Shown: positions 1 through 10,229 of the stretch, in pieces
How positions within the stretch are numbered: the first letter of the stretch is position 1
How the letters are laid out: each line of letters opens with the position of its first letter
Origin: Rachicladosporium sp. CCFEE 5018
Taxonomy: Eukaryota > Ascomycota > Dothideomycetes > Cladosporiales > Cladosporiaceae
Direction: 5' to 3'
Length of the DNA: 51,570 bases
Assembly (NCBI GenBank): GCA_002077045.2
Contig: KZ111148.1
Location: 320,701 to 372,270 of the forward strand
The notes under the pieces: model-generated
What the model was told of the DNA's origin: nothing
Seen by the model: only the letters and a program-made list of their open reading frames with translations
Database searches by the model: none
Made by a program: the position numbers and the translations under genes

Positions 1-1358
1 GCTGGCAAGGTGCCAGTCTCCATATCGTGTGAAGCAGAAGTACGCAGCCAGGATGAACCTGCAGGCTGCTGTGACGAAGTGACCTCCTCGTAGATAGTAG
101 GAGGCGGGAAGGCAGCAGTCTTCGGCGAGATAGGCTCGGCGTCAGAGCTGCTTGTCGAATCGAACTTCGAGCCAGTCGACGAAGACCCTGGAATCCAAGA
201 CTCGTGTCCTGCAATGGTTCCGCCGCCACGCTGGAATACCAGTTTCGCCTTGCTGGTCACCGAGCTCAGCGTGTTAGCCATCGAATGCTGTCTCCCACTA
301 CCCACCCGTGGATCCCTCAGCCCAGGAAAGAAGTAGCCCAACCCCAATGCCACAAGTCCTTGCCGATACATCTTCGCCGCGTCTCTGCCCCAGCCAAAGA
401 ACATGAAGACTGCCACACCGCTGCCAAGCCAGATGTAGACGATGTACCTTGCAGTCCCGCCACTAGGCGTCATCTCGACTTTGCTCCAGTTCTCGGCTGA
501 GTGAAGTGCCGACCATGAGTACGGCTCGTGAGGTATGTAGGCTTGAGTGTAGAGTATGAAGGCATGAAGCGGCAGAGAGATGAGTAGCCAGAAGATGCAG
601 AGGACGAAGAGACGAAGGAAGCGAGAGGTGTTGGTGTTTGAGTTTGCGAGGAGTGTCGAGAAGTTGCGGCGGTAGCGGTGCAGGCGGATAAGGATGAGAA
701 CTATTGCGCTTGTCAGTAGCTGCGAGAGTGAAAGATGGGCAAGCAAAAGCGTACCAGCATAGACTGCGCAAACCAGCACCCACGCCACAGGCGGAGCAAT
801 GATGAGCAAGTCCGTCACCCAGCTGTTGCTCACACTCGGCACACATCCGGAAATCCCCCAGACATAGTACCGTGATGGCTGCACGATGTAGTGGAACAGC
901 ATCTGCAGCGCTGGAGCGCCCACGCACCACAGCAGATCAATCGCATAGCCTCTCTTCTTCTGTGCTCTAGCCTTCCCCAAGCTAGTGCGCTCCGTGTCCA
1001 TCACTCCAGCCAGCGCTCTCAGTACGCAAGCAGCGCTGCTGGGGAAACCGACGCCGCTGGCAACTTGAATCTTGACTTCGATATCACAGAGTCCGGCGCC
1101 AGAGAACCAGGAGTCTGTGTTATCGTTCCGCCAAATCAGGGCATTGACAATGATCTGGATATTGAGGATCAGGATCCAGGCAATGAGGGAAGTGGCGCCA
1201 ATGTTCCTGTTGCGGGCATGCCAGAGCATGGGCGGGATGATTAAGAGTGAGATCAGAAGAGCGAAGACGGAGAGAAGAATGGCTGTAGGGTAGGTCGCGG
1301 TGGAGGGAATTTGCGACGTCGCGGCCATGGTTGGCGTGGCGTAAAGGGAGTCGGACAT
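1..1358 (-). CDS. STE3: STE3-type a-factor pheromone receptor (GPCR), 3' end outside window
   Basis: Seven-helix receptor for the lipopeptide mating pheromone, acting at the plasma membrane upstream of the mating G-protein/MAPK cascade. Reading the minus strand from the ATG at 1358 gives an open frame to the window edge (about 430 residues seen). The first helix (SVFALLISLLIIPPMLW) is followed by ARNRNIGATSLIAW, then a WRNDN loop and GLCDIEVKIQVASG, the usual STE3 pattern. RLHRYRRNF follows helix 5 and SRFLRLFVLC begins helix 6. A 54-bp intron (701-754; GTACGC donor, CTGAC branch, AATAG acceptor) restores the conserved VYAVLILIRL junction. The visible tail is Ser/Pro/Thr-rich and cytoplasmic. 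The start follows from the conserved first helix. The intron is stop-free, so retention would keep frame. Confidence 0.88.
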   Translation of the reverse strand, partial: MSDSLYATPTMAATSQIPSTATYPTAILLSVFALLISLLIIPPMLWHARNRNIGATSLIAWILILNIQIIVNALIWRNDNTDSWFSGAGLCDIEVKIQVASGVGFPSSAACVLRALAGVMDTERTSLGKARAQKKRGYAIDLLWCVGAPALQMLFHYIVQPSRYYVWGISGCVPSVSNSWVTDLLIIAPPVAWVLVCAVYAGTLLLAHLSLSQLLTSAIVLILIRLHRYRRNFSTLLANSNTNTSRFLRLFVLCIFWLLISLPLHAFILYTQAYIPHEPYSWSALHSAENWSKVEMTPSGGTARYIVYIWLGSGVAVFMFFGWGRDAAKMYRQGLVALGLGYFFPGLRDPRVGSGRQHSMANTLSSVTSKAKLVFQRGGGTIAGHESWIPGSSSTGSKFDSTSSSDAEPISPKTAAFPPPTIYEEVTSSQQPAGSSWLRTSASHDMETGTLP

Positions 1359-2368
1359 CGTTGGCTGATGCTTTTCACAGGGAGAACGATCTGTCTGAGC
1401 TGAACTTGCAACGGTTACTTGGAGTACTCGTAGTAGTTGATCGGCTTGCTTATCAGTTGAGGTACTTGGTGATACTCTTGGATTGAGTGTCCAGCGTCAT
1501 GGTTGTGTAGTCCTCCCTGACAAGCTCTAGCTCAAAAACTTCGCGATGCTCTCAATACCAGCCATTACTCTAATAGCCCATTGGCGACTATAGGCACAAA
1601 TGACAATAATTTCTCAATAACGAGCAAAGAAGAACAGCTCACCCACCGCGAAAAGAGTGATAGGATACATCTTCACTCGAGCATCTGTCTCGCACATCGA
1701 CACCCAGCATACCAGCTGCTGACCATGTGCTAGCCACGCGTTGCTGTCTTTGTTGTAGTCCATAGCAAAGAACGACGCCCGGGCTTGATGTCTCAAGACA
1801 TTCTTATTGATGAAAGAGGGTGTCAATAAGAAAATGAATAGAGAGATGTGAAAGGCTTCAACTCGCCATGTCTGACCCCCCCACTCTGGATACAATCTCA
1901 TGTTGTTTTGCCGAGCGGGCGCTCGCTACACATACGCATCCTTGACGCTGATATAGATTGGTGATGATGGCAAAGATGTGAGATGAAGTAGTGCAGTATG
2001 CACGAGGATCCACCCTGATTCCCGAGCGTTGCCGACCAATTCCCGAAAACAGTCGACGGCCGAGCGATCGCCTCTCTATGATTGCGTTTGAGCGATGTGA
2101 GAACGAGGCACATGATTGCGGTCTCTTCTCTCCGAGACCTGCAGAGCCACAATGCTTCGTTAGACATACTCAGCACTGCACTTTCTACATCACAATGCTG
2201 TCGAGATACCAATGCGTGAGGACCCTGAGAGTCCTTTTGCAGCGTCTCTCTCGCCGACGTACCACTTTAGAGCTTCACTGCTCTGACTACGTCTATAGTA
2301 GCGTTGACAAGGCTGAGAGTGACAGGAGAGACACAGTCACGAATGCTTTTGTACACTATCATAATAAC
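1359..2368. other. intergenic region, STE3 promoter side
   Basis: About 1 kb between the divergent STE3 start and the 3' end of the Agd3-like gene. Open frames here (for example 1614-1901 minus) are short, lack recognisable domains and look non-coding. It should contain the STE3 promoter. No clear motif was singled out. Confidence 0.5.
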
Positions 2369-4785
2369 CTAAACCGTAACAGCCGACCCGAGGTTGATAG
2401 TAACCGGGCTGCCGTTCAGCGTGACCCAAAAGATCAACGGCTCAGCGCCAGTCTTATCACTAGTGGCACTGCCACTCGTCGTCCCTGTCCCGGGCACAGT
2501 AACAGGAATGGGCGTGCTGCATGTGTTGCCGGTCGCAGCCGACAGAGTCACAGCCGTGATGGTCTTGCCGTTCGTACCGTACGTGTACGCGAGCGACGCA
2601 CCACACGCATCCCTCGCCATGCGGTTCAGGAACGCAGTGCCGATGTCGTCGTGCTTGAGAGTCTGGAGCGGCCAGTTGGTCAGACGGGTGATCTCTTGAG
2701 TCATCGTCTCGACCCAGATCTGGAAGATGGAATTCACAGTCTGCGACCCAACCTTGTAGCTACCCACGCCCGTAGAGCGCAGATTGGCCTGGTGGAACAT
2801 ATACGGGTCGTGCCTCAAGCCGAGCAAGTACCGCATCGTGGTGTCCTTCTCGAAAGCCAACAGCCCTGTGAAGGTACCGTCGCCCTGCTGAGTCTGCGTC
2901 CACTCAAGTGTCGTGCAGTTCGCGGTGTCGCAGTCGAAGAAGATGGATGTGGGCCAGCGGGGGATGATGTTCAGGCCTGCGTAGCCGTTCTCGGAGACGT
3001 TGGAGATGAGCGGCCAGTGGACGTTTGTGGGGTTTAGGAGGACGTCGCGGGAGTTATCGCCGACGACGTTGGTGATGCCGTTGGTGAACCAGGCTCTGTG
3101 GGATGGAAGTCAGTGCATGTGTCCAGTGTTAAGCTACTATGGTTGTACATACCTGATCACATCACCGTTGTGTAGCCCGGTAATGGCAGGCGGGATCAGA
3201 CCATGTGGCGAGAATTTGCCAGCCGAGATGCCGACCTGGGCCAACCAAGCTTGATTGTAGTAGATCTCACGAGTAGCATCGTTGAAGGTAGCGTTGTCCA
3301 AGTTCAGGTGAGTGAATGTATGCGAGATGTGAGCGAAGACATCGCGATTGGTGGTGTTCATGAACCAGGTCGCAAGCTTGTCCAGCTGAGCGCACTGCAG
3401 AGTCCAATTGTAGGACTGAGCGGAAGCGGGCCACAGGTCAAGTCCACTGCCGATCGGCTTGATGTACTCCTCGTCTGGTGACTCGACCGGGGAGGCGTAG
3501 TAAATGGCGTCCACCGGCTGACATGGGCTAGGGTACATAGAGTAGCCGATGTTGGTAGAGTTGATGATATCGCCGTTGCCATTGTGGCCAATCTCGACGA
3601 AGTACTGGGATCCGGCAGGCAGACGACTGTTGACGCTTGCAGTCCAGGCCTGGTACACAGACATGTCACCGGGAGTGACGCGGTACTTAGCGCCAGCTGG
3701 CGACCAAAGAGCGGTCGTCAAGTGCATGTCATCGATCTGGGTGCCGAAGTAGACTTTCCTGGCGCCGGTGAACAGACCGCGGGTCATCCAGTGGACGTAC
3801 GCGTGTTGGAGGTAGTTCGAAGTCGACGACCATTCCGACGCCCAGCCGATGAAGAAGACCATCTGCTGGCGACCAGGAGATGGGATGTTGATCACAGCAG
3901 CGGTGCTCTTGGCAGTGAAGCCTCCGCTTGTGCCGAATTGTGCGATGGCCCAAGTGTTGGCAGTGCTCGAGATCTTCGCCGGGTAGTGATACAAGCCGAG
4001 CGTGCTGACGGTGGCACCAGTCTTGATGTTCGCTGTAGGGAAGCCAGTCGAGTTGGTGAAGGCGAAGGTCTGCTCAACGCCATTGGCACAGCAGCCAGTC
4101 GCGCCATTTGCAGTGACGGCAGTCGTGCCAGAGTCGCTGCCAGGGTAGACGTCCAGACGGACCATGCGCACACCAAAGGCAGTTTGGTACGCGTACAGAG
4201 CATTGTACTGTGCGGTCGTGATGGCGCTGTTGTACGAGCCGCTGTAGTCATACGAGACATCGCTGAGGATCAGGATGCCTCCGTAGTTGCCAGCAGTGGC
4301 GCTGGAGTTCAGGGCAGGGAGTGTCGTGCCTGCGGATGGAACAATGACCAGCTGGTAGGGGATGCCATAGGCGTCGAGGCCAGAGGTCGCGGAAAACGAG
4401 GAGTCCAGAGCTTGAAGAGCAAAGACGCCGGGTAAGTCTGCTCACTCCCCTGTTGGCATCGAGTGAGGGTCGGCTCTTGCAGAGGCATACAGAGTGGCAC
4501 AGGAGCATATCGACTTCTGTTGAGTAGCAATAATGCCAATTGCTGCCGAATGTCTGGCTTGCGACCGATGTGTACTGCGCTCGCAGCTTCATTTCTTCTC
4601 CCGCCCACGATGGTGACGACGGAGGATGCAGGTACTAGGTGTGCCCACGATTGCGGCGTCGCGTGGTGTCGGGGGCATAGGCGTGCACTGTTATATCCTC
4701 CAGATGCCGTCTGTGGTGATTGTGAGGCCGATCGGACAGACTTTACACTTCGAAGCTGCTGTTGAGTGGTTGGGCCATGTGGCAT
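2369..4785 (-). CDS. agd3: Agd3-like galactosaminogalactan deacetylase (CE18 family)
   Basis: Secreted deacetylase that de-N-acetylates the galactosaminogalactan exopolysaccharide in filamentous ascomycetes, making it cationic and adhesive. The main exon (3153-4437) contains ATSGLDAYGIPYQ, YLQHAYVHWMTRGLF, KVYFGTQIDDMHL (metal Asp region) and FAHISHTFTHLNLDNATF (His motif), matching Agd3. A 57-bp intron (3096-3152, GTATGT...CACAG) joins GDVIR to AWFTNGITNVV; the last exon is 3095-2369. A 53-bp intron (4438-4490) links upstream in frame to an ATG at 4785, giving 768 residues against about 800 for the Aspergillus protein. That N-terminus is Ser/Gln-rich but has no convincing signal peptide, so the 5' end is uncertain; another small exon may lie further up (an ATG at 4908 opens a short leader-like frame). 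Other galactosaminogalactan cluster genes are not adjacent. Confidence 0.8.
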
Positions 4786-5046
4786 TGGGGAGCTCTGGAG
4801 CTGGGAGCAGACACGTCAAAAGCACTTCACTCGTCACGTAAAGGCGTCAAAGGGTACAACAGATAGGCAGAAGAGCTTGCTTGAGCTGCGCGAAGCTGTG
4901 CTGAACATCCTTGACGCACTACTAGACAGCTACAGTACATCAACGCAGCCGCCCGCCATGCTTCTCCCCGTCTACCACTACCACCCAAGCTTCACAGTAT
5001 CTCTGTACAATCTCCACGTCCGACTTTTGCATGTAGCAATGCACAT

Positions 5047-5659
5047 CTAGTATGCGTACAGGAGCAAGAACGCAACCATGAGCGCGAACAGACCAGTGGC
5101 CTCAGCGAAAGCGAACCCGAGAATGGCGTACGAGAAGAGCTGGCCTGTGTTCCATCGTCAGTTCCCATCATCGCATCAATTTGATATTTGCAATCCACGT
5201 ACCTCTGAGCGACGGGTTGCGGGCAACACCAGTGATGAGCGAGCCGAAAACTGTCCCGATACCGATACCAGCACCAGCCAGACCAATGGTGGCCAAACCA
5301 GCACCCTGGGCCTTGGCGGCAGTGACAATAGCCGCGGTCATGGTCTCAGCCACAACACCACGCTTCTGGACGGCATTGCGGGCGATGTTGGAGGCGATGT
5401 TGCCGCGCGCGCTGTTCATGAGCAGGCCGTGAGAGACGGCGGGTTGACGCTGCGTGCGAATGATGGAGCTCGGGATGCGGGCTGATGGCACGAGTCAGTC
5501 ACGCGTTCTTGATGATGTTGATGATTTTGCCATTGAGTGTGATGGTGTTGTTTTGATGGGTCATTGGAGCTTACATTGCGAGGTGCTCATCAAGCGGACG
5601 GCGGGCTGCTTGGTGGCAGTGCGCGCGACGGCGCCGCCAGCGTTCCTGAGGGCGAACAT
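5047..5659 (-). CDS. ATP9: mitochondrial ATP synthase subunit c (proteolipid, subunit 9)
   Basis: Forms the proton-conducting c-ring of the F1Fo ATP synthase in the inner mitochondrial membrane; nuclear-encoded in filamentous fungi. Three exons: 5659-5575, 5481-5203 and 5144-5047. Introns are 5482-5574 (93 bp) and 5145-5202 (58 bp), both GT...CAG. The spliced protein is 153 residues. Residues 1-70 form an Arg/Ser/Ala-rich import sequence with almost no acidic residues. The mature part has helix 1 (GLAGAGIGIGTVFGSLI), the polar loop ARNPSLRGQLF, and helix 2 (AILGFAFAEATGLFALM) with the essential proton-carrying Glu in FAEATG. Length and layout match Neurospora ATP9. The start at 5659 gives the canonical presequence. 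Confidence 0.97.
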
Positions 5660-6054
5660 GTTGATCTTGGTGGTCCTTGCGACGGGGGTGTGCGGAGCGG
5701 TGATGGGGTGGTGTTGTGGGGATGTGTGGAGGTTAGCTTGTGTGGATGGTCGGAGTGTCTGGGGAGGAATTGCAAATGAAGGGGAGAAGTCGAGCACAGG
5801 CCGCGCTAACGCACTCGGCTGGCCACAGCTTTTGGCATTGGGCCAGAATGCAAGCTCGGCTATTGCGTAGGTAGTTCCGAGATTACGCCTTTCCGTGGTG
5901 GACCGAATACGATTATATATTCACACTCATCGTGTACAACATATAAAGGTACTGTCAGTATCATCATTCATGACCTGGCTGAAGTACAGGGCAGTGAGAG
6001 TAAGTACATGGCAATTCTCGGTAGTCTTTTCAACGGAGTTTCCATTCAGTGACT
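5660..6054. promoter_or_regulatory. ATP9 upstream region
   Basis: Spacer between the ATP9 start and the 3' end of the next minus-strand gene. The first 150 bases read as a C-rich, pyrimidine-rich leader on the minus strand, as often seen in highly expressed fungal genes. No coding frame is supported. Confidence 0.4.
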
Positions 6055-7362
6055 TCATGCGTATGTACTACACTTCACTCCCTTCGTCCACACACTTCGC
6101 AAATTCAATGTATCACCGATATCCTCCAGCGGATTCCCCTCAATCAAGACAAGATCTGCTCTCAAGCCGGGCTGAATGCGGCCACGATCGTGGAAGCGAA
6201 ATCGTCTTGCATTCACCGACGTAGCAGCCTTCAGAGCTTCAACGGGGGAGAACCCGCATTTATGTACGAGCAGGTGCAGCTCTTGATGAACTGACAGACC
6301 CCACGCTGTACCAACAGCTGGACCGGCGGCGTCAGAGCCACTAGTCATGTTAGCAGTGTCCTCGCGAGCAAAGGGTAAGACTCGAGCGTCCTTCCCTTGG
6401 GGGCGCACTTACACGACGACATCCACGCCCGCTGCCTTAAGTTGCCGCACCGTCTCGTATGCGTTGTCAACAGTGCAGCCAGGCAGCTTCGCAAAGTCCA
6501 TGCATGTACACATATTATTCCTTGCATTTTCGGGAAGGAGGTGCTGAATCCGAGGATCATGTGCAAACTGCTCCTGCAGCGCCTTTCCCTCAGTCGTCAG
6601 ACTGCCCATAGCCGCCAAGGTAGGATTGAGATGGGCATTGTTCTTCAAGTATGCATCAACGACGTCTTGATTCGGAGGCTGGTCAGTAAACTGGTGCGTC
6701 AGTCCGTCAACACCAACGCCAAGTATGTCAAGCGTGTCCTTCCGGCACGTTGCATGAGCGACCGCGATCAAGTTGTTGGCATGAGCCTCGTCGATCACAG
6801 CTTTTTGCAGCTCCAGACTAGGCATATTGAACTCTGCACCCATGACAGTCCCACTCTCATGCATGAGCTTGATGTAGTCCACTCCTTCGCTCACCCTCTC
6901 CCGAATGTAATCTTTCGCATCTTGCTCACTCTTTAACCTCGGCCACGTTGCGACCTCAGCCAGTACGTGCGGGTCCTTGCTATGCGCAAGTACGACCGGT
7001 CCTGGCCAGCCATTCTCCACCGTGGCTCCGAAGCTCGTGGTCTTTAAGTCTGCGCAGTCTCCTTCCTCTTCAATTTGCTTTCGGAGAGTGACAATGTTCG
7101 GATACTCATTGTGCATGTCGCATACTGTCGTGACACCGAAACGGAGACTTTGAGGAAGGGCAGTCGGGGCGGCAGAGTTGCAGTGGACATGGCAGTCTAT
7201 GAGGCCGGGGAGCAGGGTGAGCGTAGGCGCCGTAGTCCTGGAGTTCGCATTGACGCTGGTGATATTGCCATCCTCTACCGTGACGGTGCCGCAGGGGATT
7301 GTCTCCTCCCCGTCAAAGATACGGACATTAGGAATGGTGAAGGAAGCCATGCTGGCGCTCAT
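6055..7362 (-). CDS. metal-dependent amidohydrolase (imidazolonepropionase/prolidase-like)
   Basis: Cytosolic TIM-barrel hydrolase of the amidohydrolase superfamily; substrate unknown. Exons 7362-6413 and 6340-6055 are joined across a 72-bp intron (6341-6412, GTAAGT donor, ACTAG acceptor), giving 411 residues. The N-terminal beta-sandwich (IPNVRIFDGEETIPCGTVTV) leads into LLPGLIDCHVHCN with the first metal His pair. It continues with YIKLMHESG (candidate carboxylated Lys), AVAHATC, GLTHQFTD and, across the splice, VVVGSDAAGPAVGT with the metal Asp. The C-terminus (ALKAATSVNARRF, LRADLVLIEGNPLEDI) is typical of the family. A second Met four codons downstream is an alternative start. The intron is needed because the first exon otherwise stops just before the Asp motif. 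Confidence 0.85.
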
Positions 7363-7853
7363 GTATATGGAGAAATTGTACTCAATGAGACGACCTACCT
7401 TGAGCTGCTACTTGTGCGCATAGGAGCATTGGACGCCAAAGGATCAATGGCTGACAAAATGTACGAGCAATACCGAACGGACTTAGTAGCAAAAAGTATC
7501 GCGAGCCGGTGTCAAGGTCGAAAATGGGGCTGTCCAGGGCAACAAACAGACTCGGTGTCACAATAATTGGTCGACGGCTGCGTCGGTTCCTTGGCTGGAG
7601 AGTGGAGCTCGAGGCGGGCAGGCGCGGAGACACGAGACAGCACCGCATCATTGCATGCTTTGGCTTGTGCTGCATTGCATTGCACGAGAGTCTGATGCAG
7701 TGTAAAGTGATGGATCCGAAAGTGAACTATAGGTAGAGCAGCATCCTCCTCTCCTGCGGCATCACTTGACATATTCCACAAGCGAAGGCATCGTAAGTCC
7801 GTTATCGTTCGCTCACTTCATCCTCGTCACAAAGACCTGTTCAATCAATCACG
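7363..7853. promoter_or_regulatory. divergent promoter between two amidohydrolase-superfamily genes
   Basis: About 490 bases separate the two divergent starts (7362 minus, 7854 plus). Open frames inside are antisense or domain-free. The arrangement allows shared control of two structurally related but sequence-distinct hydrolases; no motif was assigned. Confidence 0.45.
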
Positions 7854-8915
7854 ATGCCCGGTGATATGCCCGACAAGATCGATGTTCACGTCCACTTCCT
7901 GCCTCCCTCTTACCGACAAGCCTGCTTGGACAATGGCCATGGCAACCCAGACGGCATGCCTTACCTTCCCGAGTGGAGCGAGGAAGCCCATCTTGCCCTG
8001 ATGCAGAAGAACGGAATCAAGAAGTCGATCTTGTCAATCTCATCCCCAGGCACACATCTTGTGTACGGCAACGACGATCTTGCAGCCAAAGTGACACGAG
8101 AGTGCAACGCCTACGCTGCTGATCTGAAGAAGCGCAAGCCAGATCAGTTCGGCTACTGGGCTAGTTTGCCCCTACCTGCAATCGAGCACTCAATGGCAGA
8201 GATTGCTAAAGCAGCAGACGAGGGCTGTGACGGCTACGTCGTCATGACGAACGCCCATGGTCACTACCTAGGCGACCCTCTCTTCGATCCAGTCTTCGAT
8301 GAGTTGAATAGACGGAAGGCTACGATCTTCGTCCACCCGACATCGCCTTGCATCGATTGCACAAACCAAACGCTGACGACCAAAACCAATGCAACATCTT
8401 CTGCACCCACCAAAGCAACACCACTAGCGACGAACTTCCCAAACCCAATGCTCGAGTTCCTCTTCGACACCGCCCGCATAGTCTCAAACCTCTTCCTATC
8501 AGGCACGATCAAGCGCTGCCCAAATATCAAAATCATCCTCCCTCATCTCGGTGGCGCATTCCCACCCTTACTCTCGCGTTGGACTGGTTTCAGTACCCTC
8601 GTGCCATCAGGCTGGGAGCCGTACGCGGAAGAAGACGCACGCGAAGCTCTGCAGAAGCAATTCTGGTTTGATCTAGCTGGCTTTCCGTTTCCAGGGCAGA
8701 TCAAGGGGCTGATGGAGGGAGCTGGAATTGGGCATGAGAGGTTGGTCTATGGGAGCGATTTTCCTTTTACGAAAGCTGAGGGCGTGGCGTTCCTGAAGGG
8801 GAAGCTGGATGAGGGGATGAAGGGGATGTTCGCACAGGAGCAGATTGAGGATATGTACTGGCGAAATGCTGAAAGGCTGTTGAGTGGGAGCGGGACTGCT
8901 ACCGACAATCCTTGA
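7854..8915 (+). CDS. amidohydrolase_2 family decarboxylase (6-methylsalicylate/gamma-resorcylate decarboxylase-like)
   Basis: 353-residue single-exon protein of the ACMSD/6-MSA/gamma-resorcylate decarboxylase group, enzymes that remove carboxylate from aromatic acids using a divalent metal. The start sits in a good context (cacgATGcc). KIDVHVHFLPPSY supplies the first HxH pair near residues 12-14, ATIFVHPTSP a His, IKIILPHLGGAFPPLLSRW a second His, and RLVYGSDFPF the metal Asp. C-terminal DMYWRNAERLL is typical. Tail to tail with the SDR gene (335 bp between stops) and close to an Fe-ADH, it may belong to a small aromatic catabolic cluster (inference). Its last third, from about 8556, is the left end of the segmental duplication; the second copy survives only as a fragment at 38.8 kb. 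Confidence 0.82.
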   Translation: MPGDMPDKIDVHVHFLPPSYRQACLDNGHGNPDGMPYLPEWSEEAHLALMQKNGIKKSILSISSPGTHLVYGNDDLAAKVTRECNAYAADLKKRKPDQFGYWASLPLPAIEHSMAEIAKAADEGCDGYVVMTNAHGHYLGDPLFDPVFDELNRRKATIFVHPTSPCIDCTNQTLTTKTNATSSAPTKATPLATNFPNPMLEFLFDTARIVSNLFLSGTIKRCPNIKIILPHLGGAFPPLLSRWTGFSTLVPSGWEPYAEEDAREALQKQFWFDLAGFPFPGQIKGLMEGAGIGHERLVYGSDFPFTKAEGVAFLKGKLDEGMKGMFAQEQIEDMYWRNAERLLSGSGTATDNP

Positions 8916-9250
8916 GATTAATGAATTACTTGAGGTGCGATAGACTGAGCTGCAAGTGTAAATCGAGAACCTTGCGTTAGTGAGAGATTTCACTGTAGTT
9001 GATGGAAGCTGAATCGGGTTGTTCGGCATAAGTGGGACGACTCTGGTCATCGACGATGCCGATGCAAACTTTACCAATTTTCACATTGTCGATATCTGGG
9101 AGGGCGGGAGATCTAATTCGGCCAAGCATTTGCGATTACTACCCAGTGTGTATCTATGCAGCGCTCTCAAGTACAAATCAAGACAAGCTCGAACGACAGA
9201 CATTGCCCCTCTTCACTCTCCCAGAGCCACCTTACCAAAACAAACTGCTA
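8916..9250. other. convergent 3' intergenic spacer
   Basis: 335 bases between the stop codons of the decarboxylase (plus) and SDR (minus) genes, holding both 3' ends. Copy 2 has the equivalent spacer with several indels (39174-39596). No gene seen. Confidence 0.5.
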
Positions 9251-10229
9251 CTACCACTTCGCCAACTCCGTCTCAGTCCACTCCCACAACCTCGCGCTCA
9301 GCTTCTTGTCTCGCGCCTGTGAAGTAGTTCTGTTCGCCTTGATGCCGATCGGTTCATAGTACTGGCCGTTCACAATACCCTTGGCCGTGGCAGCCCAGCA
9401 CTGCGCGAAGTGCCCCTTCTCAACCGGAGTCGTCTTGCCAAGGTTGATTAGTAGCACTGGCAGCCGAGTGAGAAATGTCGTGTTCTCGAACAGGCCAGTG
9501 AGAATCACACCAGGGTGGATGGACACCCAGGTGATCTGTGGGTAGTGCGAAGCGAGCTCGTCCGTGTACAGCATCTGTGCGAGCTTGGACTGGCCGTAGC
9601 GAGCCCATTTGCTCAACAGACCGAGGTTGGCTTGGCTGGACTTGAGTGTGGCGAAGTCTATGCCTTGCGAAGGCGCTTGCTGGTAGGCAATCGAGGTCAT
9701 GTTGATGACTCGCACGTCGGCACCAGGGAGCTTGGCAGTGTGCTGCAGAAGTGGAAGCAGCAGCTTGACAAGAAGTGCGTGGCCTACATGATTCGTGGCA
9801 AATTGAATCTCGTAGCCATCGGCACTGGTGGCTGGCGGTACCGCCATAATTCCAGCGTTCAGCATGAAGATGTCGAGGCGGTCAGTCGTGGACTTGATGG
9901 TTGTAGCGCATTCCTGGACTGATGCAAGCGAGGAAATATCGCAGCGTACGAACGTGACCTTGACATTTGGCGATTGCTTGCGGACGTCGTCGATCAATGC
10001 ATTCGCGCTTTTCTCGTTACGACCGCTAAAGATGATCTGGGCTGGTTCATGTTTGGCGAGTGCTCGGATGGAGCCTGATCCCAGACCTGCGGTGCCTGTT
10101 GAGAATACTGTTAGCACTGCACACGGCTGCTCGAGCTCTTACGATCGAAGACTTACCACCTGTGATGAAGATGACTTTACCCGCTAAGCTCGGGATGTCC
10201 TTGTCGGGATTGAAGTTGATGGAAGACAT
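9251..10229 (-). CDS. short-chain dehydrogenase/reductase, copy 1
   Basis: NAD(P)-dependent oxidoreductase with a Rossmann fold; substrate unknown. Exons 10229-10157 and 10095-9251 give 305 residues; the 61-bp intron (10096-10156) has GTAAGT, GCTAAC branch and CAACAG. Splicing creates the cofactor motif ITGGTAGLGSGSI (TGxxxGxG). Further motifs are CDISSLASV, LDIFMLNAGIM (NAG), RVINMTSIAYQQ with the catalytic Ser region, and the YxxxK pair in WARYGQSKLAQ. It is divergent from the Fe-ADH gene across a shared upstream region. The copy 2 homologue differs at about 17 positions, mostly in the C-terminal third, so the two may differ in substrate. Confidence 0.9.

Noticed and set aside
463..930. 155-codon minus-strand ORF as a gene
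   Set aside because: It is an out-of-frame shadow of the STE3 receptor, whose correct frame is open to the window edge.
1614..2212. Minus-strand ORFs between STE3 and the Agd3-like gene
   Set aside because: Short, no domain, no suitable splice partners; probably promoter DNA.
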